A DNA stretch of 64,000 nucleotides from NORP23 sp050302475 (GTDB lineage: Bacteria; Pseudomonadota; Alphaproteobacteria; Rhodobacterales; Rhodobacteraceae): the NCBI GenBank assembly GCA_050302475.1, contig JBNLBF010000002.1, positions 124,001 to 188,000 on the forward strand, written 5' to 3'. Shown in pieces: positions 8,092-16,071 of this stretch. The notes under the pieces were generated by a model. It had not been told where the DNA came from, made no database searches, and worked only from the letters and a program-made list of their open reading frames with translations. The position numbers were made by a program, and so were the translations under genes. Position 1 is the first letter of the stretch, and every line of letters starts with the position of its first letter.

Positions 8092-8853
8092 TTATTTCGG
8101 CCTTAGCCGTGTCCCTCCGTCGAGACGGATTGTCTCCCCGTTAATGTAACTGTTTTTCAAGCAAAAACGGACGGTATCGGCAAATTCCGACGGATCCCCA
8201 AGACGTGGCGGAAACAGGATTTCCGCTGCAAGGGCCTTCTGGGCTTCCTCGGGAAGCGTATACAAGAGCGGAGTCAGGAATATTCCGGGGGCGACAGTGT
8301 TCACCCTGATCCCAAAACGGGCGAATTCACGCACCGCTGGCAACATCATCGAAACGATTCCGCCCTTGGACGCGGAATAGGCCACTTGCCCGATCTGGCC
8401 CTCGAACGCGGCGACGGAAGCCGTGTTTACAATCGACCCCCTCTCGCCATCTTCCAGCGGTTCGAGCAGGCTCATCCTGTGTGCGGTCAGACGCATAACG
8501 TTGAATGTCCCGACAAGATTTACGTTAATCACATTCTGGAACTGCTCCAACGGCATGGGCCCTTCGCGTCCAACAACCCGGCCCGCCGTGCCGATACCTG
8601 CGCAATTCACTACAATACGAGCGTCGCCATGGGCATCACGGATACTGTCGAGCGCTGACGTCACCGACTCTTCGGACGTGACATCGGTGCCTACGCCAAT
8701 CCCCCCAAGCTCGCCGGCAATTTCCCGGGCGCGGTCGTCGTTGAGGTCAAGAATTGCAACCTTCGCACCTTGTGCCGCCAAGTGTCTGGCCACGGCTTCG
8801 CCTAATCCTGACGCGCCACCGGTGACGATTGCAGATGTGTCTTTGATGTCCAT
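8092..8853 (-). CDS. SDR family dehydrogenase, probable 3-hydroxyacyl-CoA dehydrogenase of hydroxycinnamoyl-CoA oxidation (CouN-like role)
   Basis: 253 residues with a complete classical SDR layout: TGGASGLGE (about 11-19) for NAD(P) binding, NCAGIG, and the catalytic YSASK. The overall pattern (MDIKD start, LPxVREFARFGIRVNTVAPG, C-terminal LDGG) resembles type II 3-hydroxyacyl-CoA dehydrogenases. Its start is 2 bp after the stop of the CoA-ligase gene. With that ligase, the divergent crotonase and the amidohydrolase it completes a set like CouL-CouM-CouN-CouO, so its expected job is oxidation of 3-hydroxy-3-arylpropanoyl-CoA to the beta-keto form. The role is by context; the SDR family is certain. 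Confidence 0.8.
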   Translation of the reverse strand: MDIKDTSAIVTGGASGLGEAVARHLAAQGAKVAILDLNDDRAREIAGELGGIGVGTDVTSEESVTSALDSIRDAHGDARIVVNCAGIGTAGRVVGREGPMPLEQFQNVINVNLVGTFNVMRLTAHRMSLLEPLEDGERGSIVNTASVAAFEGQIGQVAYSASKGGIVSMMLPAVREFARFGIRVNTVAPGIFLTPLLYTLPEEAQKALAAEILFPPRLGDPSEFADTVRFCLKNSYINGETIRLDGGTRLRPK

Positions 8854-8855
8854 GC

Positions 8856-10688
8856 TCAGCCCTCCTTGGCCAGAATGACGCGCGGATCGTCGGAGAACAG
8901 AACCTCAACCAGATCAGCACGGTGACGCAAAACGGCGCGTTGGTTCACGGAGCCTTTGTCCGTCACCTCGCCCTTATCCAGATCAAGCGGAGCCACCAAT
9001 ATCATCGCGCGCTTCACAGCGGTCGACGATCCCGGTGCCGATTTAGAATATTTCGCAAGGTTCGCCGCAATATTTTCACGCACGGCCGGATGCGCAAACA
9101 GATCGGCGTCAGACATGCCCTCGCCACCGTCCACCAAACGTTCCATCGCCGGACGGAACGGGACCAGCAAGGAGCCAAGCCGTTCGCGCCCTTCGCCCGC
9201 AATCACCACGTCGCGCGCCACGCCGCCCAACGCATCCGTCAGTTTGGCACGTAGCGGGCCGACGCCTACCCATGTGCCGGTCGACAATTTGAAATTCTCC
9301 GCGGTGCGACCGTCAAAAAAGAAGCCCTTCGCCGGATCATCCGGATCGGCAAACCGGATCGCATCGCCGAGGCAATAGTAGCCTTCGTCATCAAATGCCT
9401 CGGCTGTCATTTCCGGATTGCGCCAATAGCCCGGCGTGATGTTTGGCCCCTTCAGACGGGCCTCCAATTTGTCATCATTTGGCACCAGCTTCAGGGTTAT
9501 CCCCTTGGCAGGCACGCCGATATTACCCGGTTCATCCTGCGGATCGGTCGAAAACAGCGCAAACGGCGCGGTTTCCGTGGACCCGAGCCCCGTTGAGAGG
9601 AACACACGCTCGCCCGTCGTCTCAACCGCCAGCCGTTCCAGTTCATCCCACGTATGCGCCGCCATTGCCGCCCCGGCATACAGCATCAATTTCATGTCCT
9701 TATAGAAGGACTCGCGCAGTTCGGGGTCTTTGGCCATCGCCTCGACCAGCATTTCGTACCCTGCAGGCACGTTGAAATACCAGTTTGGTGAAACCTCGCG
9801 CAGGTTGCGGATGGTTTCGCCGATCAGCTTCGGCGTCGGCTTGCCCGCGTCGAGGTAAAACGTCCCGCCATTGTATAGCACCATGTTAAAAACCTTGCTG
9901 CCCGAGGCCACATGGTTCCACGGCGCCCAATCCACAACAACAGGTGGGTCGGTTTTCAGGTATTGATAACAATCCAGCACCATTTCCTGATTGGAACATA
10001 GCATCCGCTGCGTTTGGATCACCGCCTTGGGTGAACCGGTGGTGCCGGATGTGAACATAAACTTTGCCACCGTATCCGGTCCTGTCGCGGCATTGGCCGC
10101 GTCAACCGTGGTCGGTTGAGTCGCTAGCATATCGTCCCACGCCACGGCAGATTTGCCCTCGGTTAGGGTCAGGATTGGCAGGCTATCGCCAAACACGGCC
10201 TCAATCGCAGGTGTGAATGGCCCAACATCCTTGGCAAAGATCGCGCCCGGTGTAATCTGATCCGCAATGCTTTTCAGCTTGGAATAATCCGACGACATCA
10301 GACAGTAAGCTGGCGCAATCGCAGCCGAGGGCACCCCGACATATTGCGCGCCCAGCGCCATCAGCCCGTGTTCGATGGAGTTTTCCGACAGGATCAGCAA
10401 CGGGTGATCGGTGCTGAGATTCAGGTCCAGCAGTACCTGACCGATGGACCGAATACGGTCAAACATTTCGGCATAAGTGACCTTGATCCATTCACCATCC
10501 GGTCCACGTTCGGCCATCCAGACCTGATCCGGCGTCGCCTCCGCCCAATGCTTGATCTTGTCCGACAAACGGTTAGGATAGTCCGGCAGCGCGCCGCGTT
10601 GCCAGACAAGGATCGTCCCATCGGGGCGCTTGTCCCAGGCCATATCGACGTCCCAGAACGCCACGTCTCGCATTTTCGCCTCGGCCAT
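8856..10688 (-). CDS. fcs: Feruloyl-CoA synthetase family acyl-CoA ligase (hydroxycinnamate activation)
   Basis: 610 residues, ANL superfamily. The phosphate-binding loop MFTSGTTGSPKAV is near residue 212, the adenylate motif STGLGSTETAP near 365, and the YYCLGDAIRF/FDGRTAENFK hinge region near 440-465. Length and architecture match feruloyl-CoA synthases rather than 4-coumarate ligases of about 520 residues. It would form the CoA thioester of ferulate, p-coumarate or sinapate at the cost of ATP. It starts the minus-strand ligase-SDR pair and is divergent from the crotonase operon across a 92-bp shared control region. Confidence 0.85.
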   Translation of the reverse strand: MAEAKMRDVAFWDVDMAWDKRPDGTILVWQRGALPDYPNRLSDKIKHWAEATPDQVWMAERGPDGEWIKVTYAEMFDRIRSIGQVLLDLNLSTDHPLLILSENSIEHGLMALGAQYVGVPSAAIAPAYCLMSSDYSKLKSIADQITPGAIFAKDVGPFTPAIEAVFGDSLPILTLTEGKSAVAWDDMLATQPTTVDAANAATGPDTVAKFMFTSGTTGSPKAVIQTQRMLCSNQEMVLDCYQYLKTDPPVVVDWAPWNHVASGSKVFNMVLYNGGTFYLDAGKPTPKLIGETIRNLREVSPNWYFNVPAGYEMLVEAMAKDPELRESFYKDMKLMLYAGAAMAAHTWDELERLAVETTGERVFLSTGLGSTETAPFALFSTDPQDEPGNIGVPAKGITLKLVPNDDKLEARLKGPNITPGYWRNPEMTAEAFDDEGYYCLGDAIRFADPDDPAKGFFFDGRTAENFKLSTGTWVGVGPLRAKLTDALGGVARDVVIAGEGRERLGSLLVPFRPAMERLVDGGEGMSDADLFAHPAVRENIAANLAKYSKSAPGSSTAVKRAMILVAPLDLDKGEVTDKGSVNQRAVLRHRADLVEVLFSDDPRVILAKEG

Positions 10689-10780
10689 ACCAATTCCTCC
10701 CGAACGATAATAGTTTACAGGGAAACATTTTCTATAGATACTATCGAATGTCGACTCAAAAATGAATCAGGTGCTTGCAA
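10689..10780. promoter_or_regulatory. Divergent promoter region between ligase and crotonase operons
   Basis: This 92-bp AT-rich gap must carry both promoters. A possible plus-strand promoter is TTTACA (10714-10719) and GATACT (10737-10742), 17 bp apart. Short inverted repeats GTTT-N6-AAAC and ATAG-ATA-CTAT lie within it and could bind the MarR regulator encoded in the plus-strand operon. The promoter boxes are low-confidence readings; the regulatory role is by position. Confidence 0.5.
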
Positions 10781-11560
10781 ATGAGTTTTGTCACGTTTGA
10801 CCTTCAGGACGATGTCGCTGTTATCGGGCTGAACCGTCCGGACAAGCGTAACGCGATCTCTGACAAGTTTGTCGAAGAGCTTGACGGCATCATTACCGAG
10901 GTAGAGGCAAAAGCCAAGGCCGCTGTGTTATACGGCCACGGTCCGCATTTCTGCGCCGGTCTGGACCTCGCGGAACATGTGAAAAAGACCCCTTTCGAGG
11001 GGGTTCACGGCTCACGTCGCTGGCACGAAGTGTTCGGGCGGATGCAATTTGGCAAGGTGCCGTGGTTCGGCGCGCTGCACGGCGCGGTTGTCGGCGGCGG
11101 GCTGGAACTGGCGTCCTGCCTGCATGTTCGCGTCGCCGAAGACTCCGCCTTCTTTGCCCTGCCCGAGGGCCAGCGTGGCATTTTCGTCGGCGGTGGCGCA
11201 TCGGTTCGCACCGCGCGTCTGATGGGCGTGGCCCGCATGACGGACCTGATGCTAACTGGCCGGTCCATCACGGCGGATCAGGCGGAACGCTGGAACATGG
11301 TCCAGTATGTGGTGCCCGAAGGTCAGGCAAAAGACACCGCGATCGAACTGGCCGGAAAAGCCGCTTCGAACGCAGAGATTTCCAACTATGCCATCATGCA
11401 CGCCCTGCCGCGCATCCAGAACATGTCTGGCGAGGACGGCCTGTTCGTCGAAAGCTTCATCGCTTCCTTCACGGCCACCAGTCCGGAGGCCGAAGAACGC
11501 CTGAACGCTTTCTTGCAAAAGAAAGTCGGCAAAGTCACCCGCCCCGGGGAGAGTGCATGA
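10781..11560 (+). CDS. Crotonase-family enoyl-CoA hydratase of hydroxycinnamoyl-CoA degradation
   Basis: 259 residues from ATG 10781; a TTG six bases upstream is less likely. Crotonase fold: NRPDKRNAIS near residue 18, the oxyanion-hole segment FCAGLDLAEH near 65, and GAVVGGGLELA near 105, followed by LPEGQRGIFVGGG, whose Glu sits in the usual catalytic region. It would hydrate the double bond of p-coumaroyl-, feruloyl- or sinapoyl-CoA. A vanillin-forming hydratase-lyase (Ech) is the alternative. The presence of an SDR dehydrogenase and a CouO-like hydrolase, and the lack of a vanillin dehydrogenase nearby, favour a CouM-like hydratase. Its stop overlaps the MarR start by 4 bp (ATGA). Confidence 0.8.
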   Translation: MSFVTFDLQDDVAVIGLNRPDKRNAISDKFVEELDGIITEVEAKAKAAVLYGHGPHFCAGLDLAEHVKKTPFEGVHGSRRWHEVFGRMQFGKVPWFGALHGAVVGGGLELASCLHVRVAEDSAFFALPEGQRGIFVGGGASVRTARLMGVARMTDLMLTGRSITADQAERWNMVQYVVPEGQAKDTAIELAGKAASNAEISNYAIMHALPRIQNMSGEDGLFVESFIASFTATSPEAEERLNAFLQKKVGKVTRPGESA

Positions 11561-12030
11561 ACCAACTCGCCGACACGCTATCAACTGACGGTCCCATCGA
11601 GATCGGAGAGCTGGAGGATTCCTTTGGCTTCTTGATCCGCATGACCCAGGTTCGCGTGTTCGAGGCATTTTTTAACGGCGTCGGCCAGCATGAGCTGAAA
11701 CCCGGCGAATATTCCGTCCTGTGGCTAATTTCTTTGAACCCGAACGTTCGGCAGGGCGAGGTTGCGCGACGTCTGTCGATCAAACCCGCCCATATGACCA
11801 AGGTGATCCAGCGACTGGAAGGCCGTAACTTCCTGACGCGGCATATTCCGGACAATGACCGGCGCTCAGTCCGCCTAAAATTGACGGATGACGGTCAGCA
11901 ATTCGTTGAAAAATATAAAGAAGCCTATTTCACCTATTATGAAATGGAAAATTGCCTCTCGGAAGAGGAAATGACACAACTGACGAAACTGCTGCAGAAA
12001 TTCATCGGTCTGGAAAAGGGGCAATCATGA
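11557..12030 (+). CDS. MarR family transcriptional regulator (CouR/FerR-like by context)
   Basis: 157 residues with the MarR winged helix: LKPGEYSVLW, the helix-turn-helix around RQGEVARRLSIKPAHMTKV (about 65-83), and the wing RHIPDNDRRSVRLKLT. The start is the ATG of an ATGA overlap with the crotonase, and its own stop overlaps the amidohydrolase start in the same way. MarR proteins regulating hydroxycinnamate genes usually bind the CoA thioester and release DNA. Being sandwiched between two pathway enzymes means it is made in step with them, giving feedback control of the divergent promoter region (inference). Confidence 0.88.
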   Translation: MNQLADTLSTDGPIEIGELEDSFGFLIRMTQVRVFEAFFNGVGQHELKPGEYSVLWLISLNPNVRQGEVARRLSIKPAHMTKVIQRLEGRNFLTRHIPDNDRRSVRLKLTDDGQQFVEKYKEAYFTYYEMENCLSEEEMTQLTKLLQKFIGLEKGQS

Positions 12031-12902
12031 ATATCGACGATCTGATCGCCATCGACATCCACACGCATGCCGAAGAACCGTGCTGCACGCATCGCGATGA
12101 CGGATATAATGAATTTCAGGCTGGCATGGCCGCCTATTTCAAAAATCCCGCAGGGGCCGAGGGCATGCTGCCCACCGTTCAGGAAACCGCCGCCTATTAC
12201 CGCGAACGCAAAATCGGTGCGGTGATTTTTCCGGTAGATGCGGAACGCGAAACCGGATTCCGCCGGTATTCCAACGAGGAAGTCGCCCAGATCGCTGCGG
12301 AAAACGATGACATCTTAATCCCGTTCGCCTCCATCGACCCTGCCAAAGGCAAGGCAGGCGCGCGTGAAGCCCGTCGTCTGGTCAAGGAATTCGGCGTCAA
12401 AGGGTTCAAGTTCCACCCGACGTTCCAAGGGTTCTATCCCAACGACCGCGCAGCCTACACGGTATACGAAGCCATCGCCGAGGAAGGCGCAATAAGCCTG
12501 TTCCACACGGGCCAAACCGGCGTTGGGTCCGGTATGCGCGGCGGCATGGGGATGCGCCTGAAATATTCGAACCCGATGTATCTGGACGATGTGGCTGTCG
12601 ATTTTCCCGACATGCCGATCATCCTCGCCCACCCGTCATTCCCTTGGCAGGAAGAGGCGCTGGCCGTCGCCCAGCATAAACCGAACGTCTATATCGACAT
12701 GAGCGGCTGGAGCCCGAAATATTTCCCGCCGATCCTTATACAATATGCAAATACTCTGCTAAAACATAAAATGCTTTTCGGCTCTGACTGGCCCGCGATC
12801 ACCCCTGACCGCTGGTTGTCGGATTTCGAAAAAATCGAGATTCGGGATGAAGTCCGCCCACTCATCCTGAAGGAAAACGCCAAACGGCTGCTAAAGCTAT
12901 AG
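12027..12902 (+). CDS. Amidohydrolase-2 family hydrolase, probable aryl-beta-ketoacyl-CoA hydrolase (CouO/PhdC-like)
   Basis: 291 residues from an ATG overlapping the marR stop by 4 bp. It has the amidohydrolase-2 TIM barrel with the HxH metal pair His12/His14 (IDIHTHAEEP), KFHPTFQGFYP near 128-138, His160, His202 in LAHPSFPW and Asp254 in GSDWP. Members beside hydroxycinnamate CoA ligases (CouO of Rhodococcus, PhdC of Corynebacterium) hydrolyse the beta-keto-arylpropanoyl-CoA to the benzoic acid and acetyl-CoA, avoiding an aldehyde intermediate. A decarboxylase of the same superfamily is an alternative, but the gene neighbourhood fits the hydrolase better. Confidence 0.8.
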   Translation: MNIDDLIAIDIHTHAEEPCCTHRDDGYNEFQAGMAAYFKNPAGAEGMLPTVQETAAYYRERKIGAVIFPVDAERETGFRRYSNEEVAQIAAENDDILIPFASIDPAKGKAGAREARRLVKEFGVKGFKFHPTFQGFYPNDRAAYTVYEAIAEEGAISLFHTGQTGVGSGMRGGMGMRLKYSNPMYLDDVAVDFPDMPIILAHPSFPWQEEALAVAQHKPNVYIDMSGWSPKYFPPILIQYANTLLKHKMLFGSDWPAITPDRWLSDFEKIEIRDEVRPLILKENAKRLLKL

Positions 12903-12929
12903 GCGAGGGCACAGACATGGGAGGAAGAA

Positions 12930-14018
12930 ATGTCTAAATTTTTTAAACTGACCGCTCTGGCCGCCGCTGCGGCTATGGCAACGACGTCGGTTTCAGCGCA
13001 GGAATTGCGTCTGGCACCGGCTGCGCCGCCGGCACACCCGGCTTACTATATGTACGAAAAATTCGCGGCGTTCCTTGATGAGGAATCCGGCGGGTCGATG
13101 ACAGGCACCATCCTTGGGCCGGAAGTTGTGGCATTGCCGCAGGTCAAAGACGCGCTTGCGACGGGCCTGACCAACGTCGCCAACGGTTTGCCGCTCTACT
13201 TTGCGGCTGACTTCCCGGTGACAGGCGTCGCTGGCGACTTGGCGCTGATGGGCCGTAGCCCGCATGCCATGGCATGGGCGATGACCGAATTCGGCGTGAA
13301 TTGCGAACCCTGTCAGGACGAGTTCAAGGCGTTTAACTCGGTATTCCTAGGCGCAGGGTCTTCGGACGTTTACGTGCTGATCACAACCACACCGGTTCGC
13401 ACCGCAGCTGACCTCGAAGGTCTTCGCCTGCGCTCGGGCGGGGCACCGTATTCCCGCTGGGCTGAAAACTTCGGAGCGATCCCGGTAAACATGCCGGTTG
13501 GTGAAATGTTCGAAGCTATGAACCAGGGAACCATTGACGGGTCGATGTCTTCGCGTGTTGATCTGCTGTCGTTCCGTCTGATCGACGTGGCAAAATATGT
13601 GACCATCCTTCCGCTTGGTACCTACCACGTGACATCGAACTTTACGGTTTCGGCAGACACATGGAACGGCATGAGCGTCGAGCAGCGTGAACAGCTGGTT
13701 GCTGCTGCGAACCGCGCTGACCCGCAGCTAACCGACCGCTGGGCCTTCCAGCTTCCGGCTGCTGCTGACGGAGCGCTGGCCGAAACGGACATCGAGATCA
13801 TCGAGCCCGATCCGGCTTTCCTTGAAGCGTCCAACGCCTTCGCACAGGCGGATGTGGCTGCCCGCGTCGCTGAAAGCGAGCTGGCCGCTGAATTCGCGGC
13901 TTTGGTTGAAAAATGGACGGCCATCGTCGACGAAGTTGGCGGTGATCCAGAAGCTCTTGCTGCGCGTGCACAGGAAGAAATCTGGGCAAATGTCGATCTG
14001 TCCACATACGGTCAGTAA
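12930..14018 (+). CDS. dctP: TRAP transporter periplasmic solute receptor DctP (second system)
   Basis: 362 residues with a Sec signal peptide ending SVSAQE near residue 25, behind a GGAGGAA ribosome-binding site. The DctP-fold receptor has the conserved Arg in LEGLRLRSGG (about 165), which contacts carboxylates. NCEPCQDEF (about 125-133) holds a cysteine pair that could form a periplasmic disulfide, absent from the receptor at 4705-5679. It is the fourth gene of the crotonase operon, 27 bp after the amidohydrolase, so a hydroxycinnamate is the natural candidate ligand. That is inference. Confidence 0.9.
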   Translation: MSKFFKLTALAAAAAMATTSVSAQELRLAPAAPPAHPAYYMYEKFAAFLDEESGGSMTGTILGPEVVALPQVKDALATGLTNVANGLPLYFAADFPVTGVAGDLALMGRSPHAMAWAMTEFGVNCEPCQDEFKAFNSVFLGAGSSDVYVLITTTPVRTAADLEGLRLRSGGAPYSRWAENFGAIPVNMPVGEMFEAMNQGTIDGSMSSRVDLLSFRLIDVAKYVTILPLGTYHVTSNFTVSADTWNGMSVEQREQLVAAANRADPQLTDRWAFQLPAAADGALAETDIEIIEPDPAFLEASNAFAQADVAARVAESELAAEFAALVEKWTAIVDEVGGDPEALAARAQEEIWANVDLSTYGQ

Positions 14019-14033
14019 GGCTATCTGAACACA

Positions 14034-14064
14034 CCCCGGCCTGCCGCAAGTGGGCCGGGGTTTT
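14034..14064 (+). terminator. Intercistronic terminator/attenuator after dctP
   Basis: An 8-bp all-GC stem, CCCCGGCC (14034-14041) with GGCCGGGG (14053-14060), an 11-nt loop, then TTTT. Located between dctP and dctQ it should end part of the transcripts, giving more periplasmic receptor than membrane permease. Confidence 0.7.
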
Positions 14065-14084
14065 CGCAAAGCGGAGGGGTAACG

Positions 14085-14609
14085 ATGGACGCATTAAGCA
14101 CATTCGCTTTCAAAATCAGCAAATTTTTCGCGCTGGTCGGGGCTGTCGTTGTTGTCGCCATGATGCTGTTTATTTGCGTGGATGTTGTACTGCGCAACGT
14201 GTTCCGCTTTTCCTTCAATATGACGACCGAAGTGGTCGCCCGATATTTCATGGTCGCGATCGCGTTTATGCCGCTTGCTTGGCTTGAATTGCGCCGCCAG
14301 ATGATTTCGGTCGAACTTCTGGATTTTGTCCTGAAACCCAACATCCGCCGCGCGATGGATTTTGTGATCTTGCTAATTGCGGCTTTGGTTTACGGGCTTC
14401 TCGCCTATGCCAATTGGCTAAAGGCTTTCAAAGAATATAACTCCGGCACGCTGGTCGAACTGGTATCGTGGAAAATGCCGATCTGGCACTCCTATTTCCT
14501 TGTGCCCATCGGGCTATCCCTCGCTGTGTTCGCGTGCGTGGTTGCTGCCCTTGTTGTGTTGACCCCGAATTATCAATCGCTGATCGAAGGCGAGTTCCAT
14601 GAGCGTTGA
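14085..14609 (+). CDS. dctQ: TRAP transporter small permease DctQ (second system)
   Basis: 174 residues, four hydrophobic segments, preceded by GCGGAGGGGTAACG. The segment LFICVDVVLRNVF near residues 27-39 is typical of DctQ. It overlaps the following dctM by 11 bp, indicating coupled translation of the two membrane subunits. It is separated from dctP by a hairpin, so it is probably expressed less than the receptor. Confidence 0.9.
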   Translation: MDALSTFAFKISKFFALVGAVVVVAMMLFICVDVVLRNVFRFSFNMTTEVVARYFMVAIAFMPLAWLELRRQMISVELLDFVLKPNIRRAMDFVILLIAALVYGLLAYANWLKAFKEYNSGTLVELVSWKMPIWHSYFLVPIGLSLAVFACVVAALVVLTPNYQSLIEGEFHER

Positions 14610-15882
14610 AACCGGCCTTTACGGCCTCGCGATCCTTGGCATTCTGCTGGTTCTGCGCCTGCCCGTCGCGTTGTCCCTGATCATCGTGTCCTTTGGCGGC
14701 CTCTGGCATATGGTCGGCTGGAACCCCGCCTTCTTCGCCCTACAAAGCACGCCCTATAGCTTTGTTGCCAAATGGACCATGAGCGCTGTGCCCATGTTCC
14801 TGCTGATGGGTTTCGTCGCCTTTCACACCGGTCTGACCGGCGGGTTATTCACCGCCGCCAAGGTTGTGCTGGCACGCCTGCCCGGCGGCCTGGCAATCTC
14901 GTCTATCTTTGCCTGTTCTGCCTTTGCTGCGGTCTCGGGATCATCCCTTGCCACCGCAGCGGCCATGGGCCGGATCGCTATTCCCGAGATGGTCAAGGCA
15001 GGCTATCGCCCATCCATCGCGGCTGGTTCTATCGCGGCGGGTGGCACCATCGGAGCGCTGATCCCACCTTCGATCCTGATGATCATCTATGGGGTGATCA
15101 CGCAAACGTCCATCACCAAGGTGTTTGTTGGCGGGATTTCCATCGGGATCATGACGGCAATCTCCTATTCTCTGGTTGTCCTTACCATTGCGTGGCTGCG
15201 ACCGGATATTGTTCCGCGCCGCGCGAACACAACGATCACTGATCCCAAAGGGGCAATCTTGCAAGTCCTACCTATCGTGGCGCTGGTGGTGATCGTATTT
15301 GGCGGCCTGTTCCTTGATTTCTTCACAACGACCGAAGCCGGTGCCATTGGCGCACTTGGCACGATCCTGCTCGCCATCGCGATGAAGCGACTGACAAAAA
15401 AGGCGATCATGGATTCGCTGATGGAAACGGTGGTGACGACCAGCTCGCTGTTGATCATCGGGATCGGCGCGACGATGTTCACGCAGTTCCTCAGCATTTC
15501 CGGCCTCTCCGGCTTCCTCGCGAGTACCGTCACCTCGGCGGAGCTGTCCTATTACGAACTGATGCTGATCATCGTTCTGATCTATCTGGTTCTTGGCACA
15601 TTTATGGAGCCTTTCGGCGCCATGCTCGTCACGCTGCCGATTTTTATGCCTGTGTTGGAAGCACAGGGCATCAGTCTGATCTGGTTCGGCGTTCTGGTCG
15701 TTAAATTGCTGGAGATTGGTATGATCACACCGCCGGTGGGTATGAATGTGTTCGTCATCAAGAACGTCGCCAGCAAATACGCCTCCGTCGTTCAAATATT
15801 TAAGGGAGTGACACCCTTCCTGATCGCCGACCTGATTTTGGTCGCACTGGTGATCACATTCCCGGCGATGATTATCTTCTGA
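14599..15882 (+). CDS. dctM: TRAP transporter large permease DctM (second system)
   Basis: 427 residues with about 12 transmembrane segments and DctM signatures: SAFAAVSGSSLATAAAMG near residue 110, GGTIGALIPPS near 150 and MITPPVGMNVFVIKN near 375. It forms the channel of the second aromatic-acid TRAP system and is the last gene of the crotonase operon. A convergent tRNA gene begins 4 bp beyond its stop codon. Confidence 0.92.
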   Translation: MSVETGLYGLAILGILLVLRLPVALSLIIVSFGGLWHMVGWNPAFFALQSTPYSFVAKWTMSAVPMFLLMGFVAFHTGLTGGLFTAAKVVLARLPGGLAISSIFACSAFAAVSGSSLATAAAMGRIAIPEMVKAGYRPSIAAGSIAAGGTIGALIPPSILMIIYGVITQTSITKVFVGGISIGIMTAISYSLVVLTIAWLRPDIVPRRANTTITDPKGAILQVLPIVALVVIVFGGLFLDFFTTTEAGAIGALGTILLAIAMKRLTKKAIMDSLMETVVTTSSLLIIGIGATMFTQFLSISGLSGFLASTVTSAELSYYELMLIIVLIYLVLGTFMEPFGAMLVTLPIFMPVLEAQGISLIWFGVLVVKLLEIGMITPPVGMNVFVIKNVASKYASVVQIFKGVTPFLIADLILVALVITFPAMIIF

Positions 15883-15886
15883 AGGC

Positions 15887-15963
<77 letters not shown>

Positions 15964-16071
15964 CTGACGGGCGATATAGTCCAGCCTACGCGCGAAGGCA
16001 ATCGGCAAATCCGGTTGAATTCGTCCCGCCCATCTGGTTCTCTGCGTTGAACCCCAACTGAAGGATCAGCC

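Noticed and set aside
10781..11560. Calling the crotonase a vanillin-forming feruloyl-CoA hydratase-lyase (Ech)
   Set aside because: The nearby SDR and CouO-like hydrolase, and the absence of a vanillin dehydrogenase, fit the beta-oxidative hydratase better; left open in the entry.
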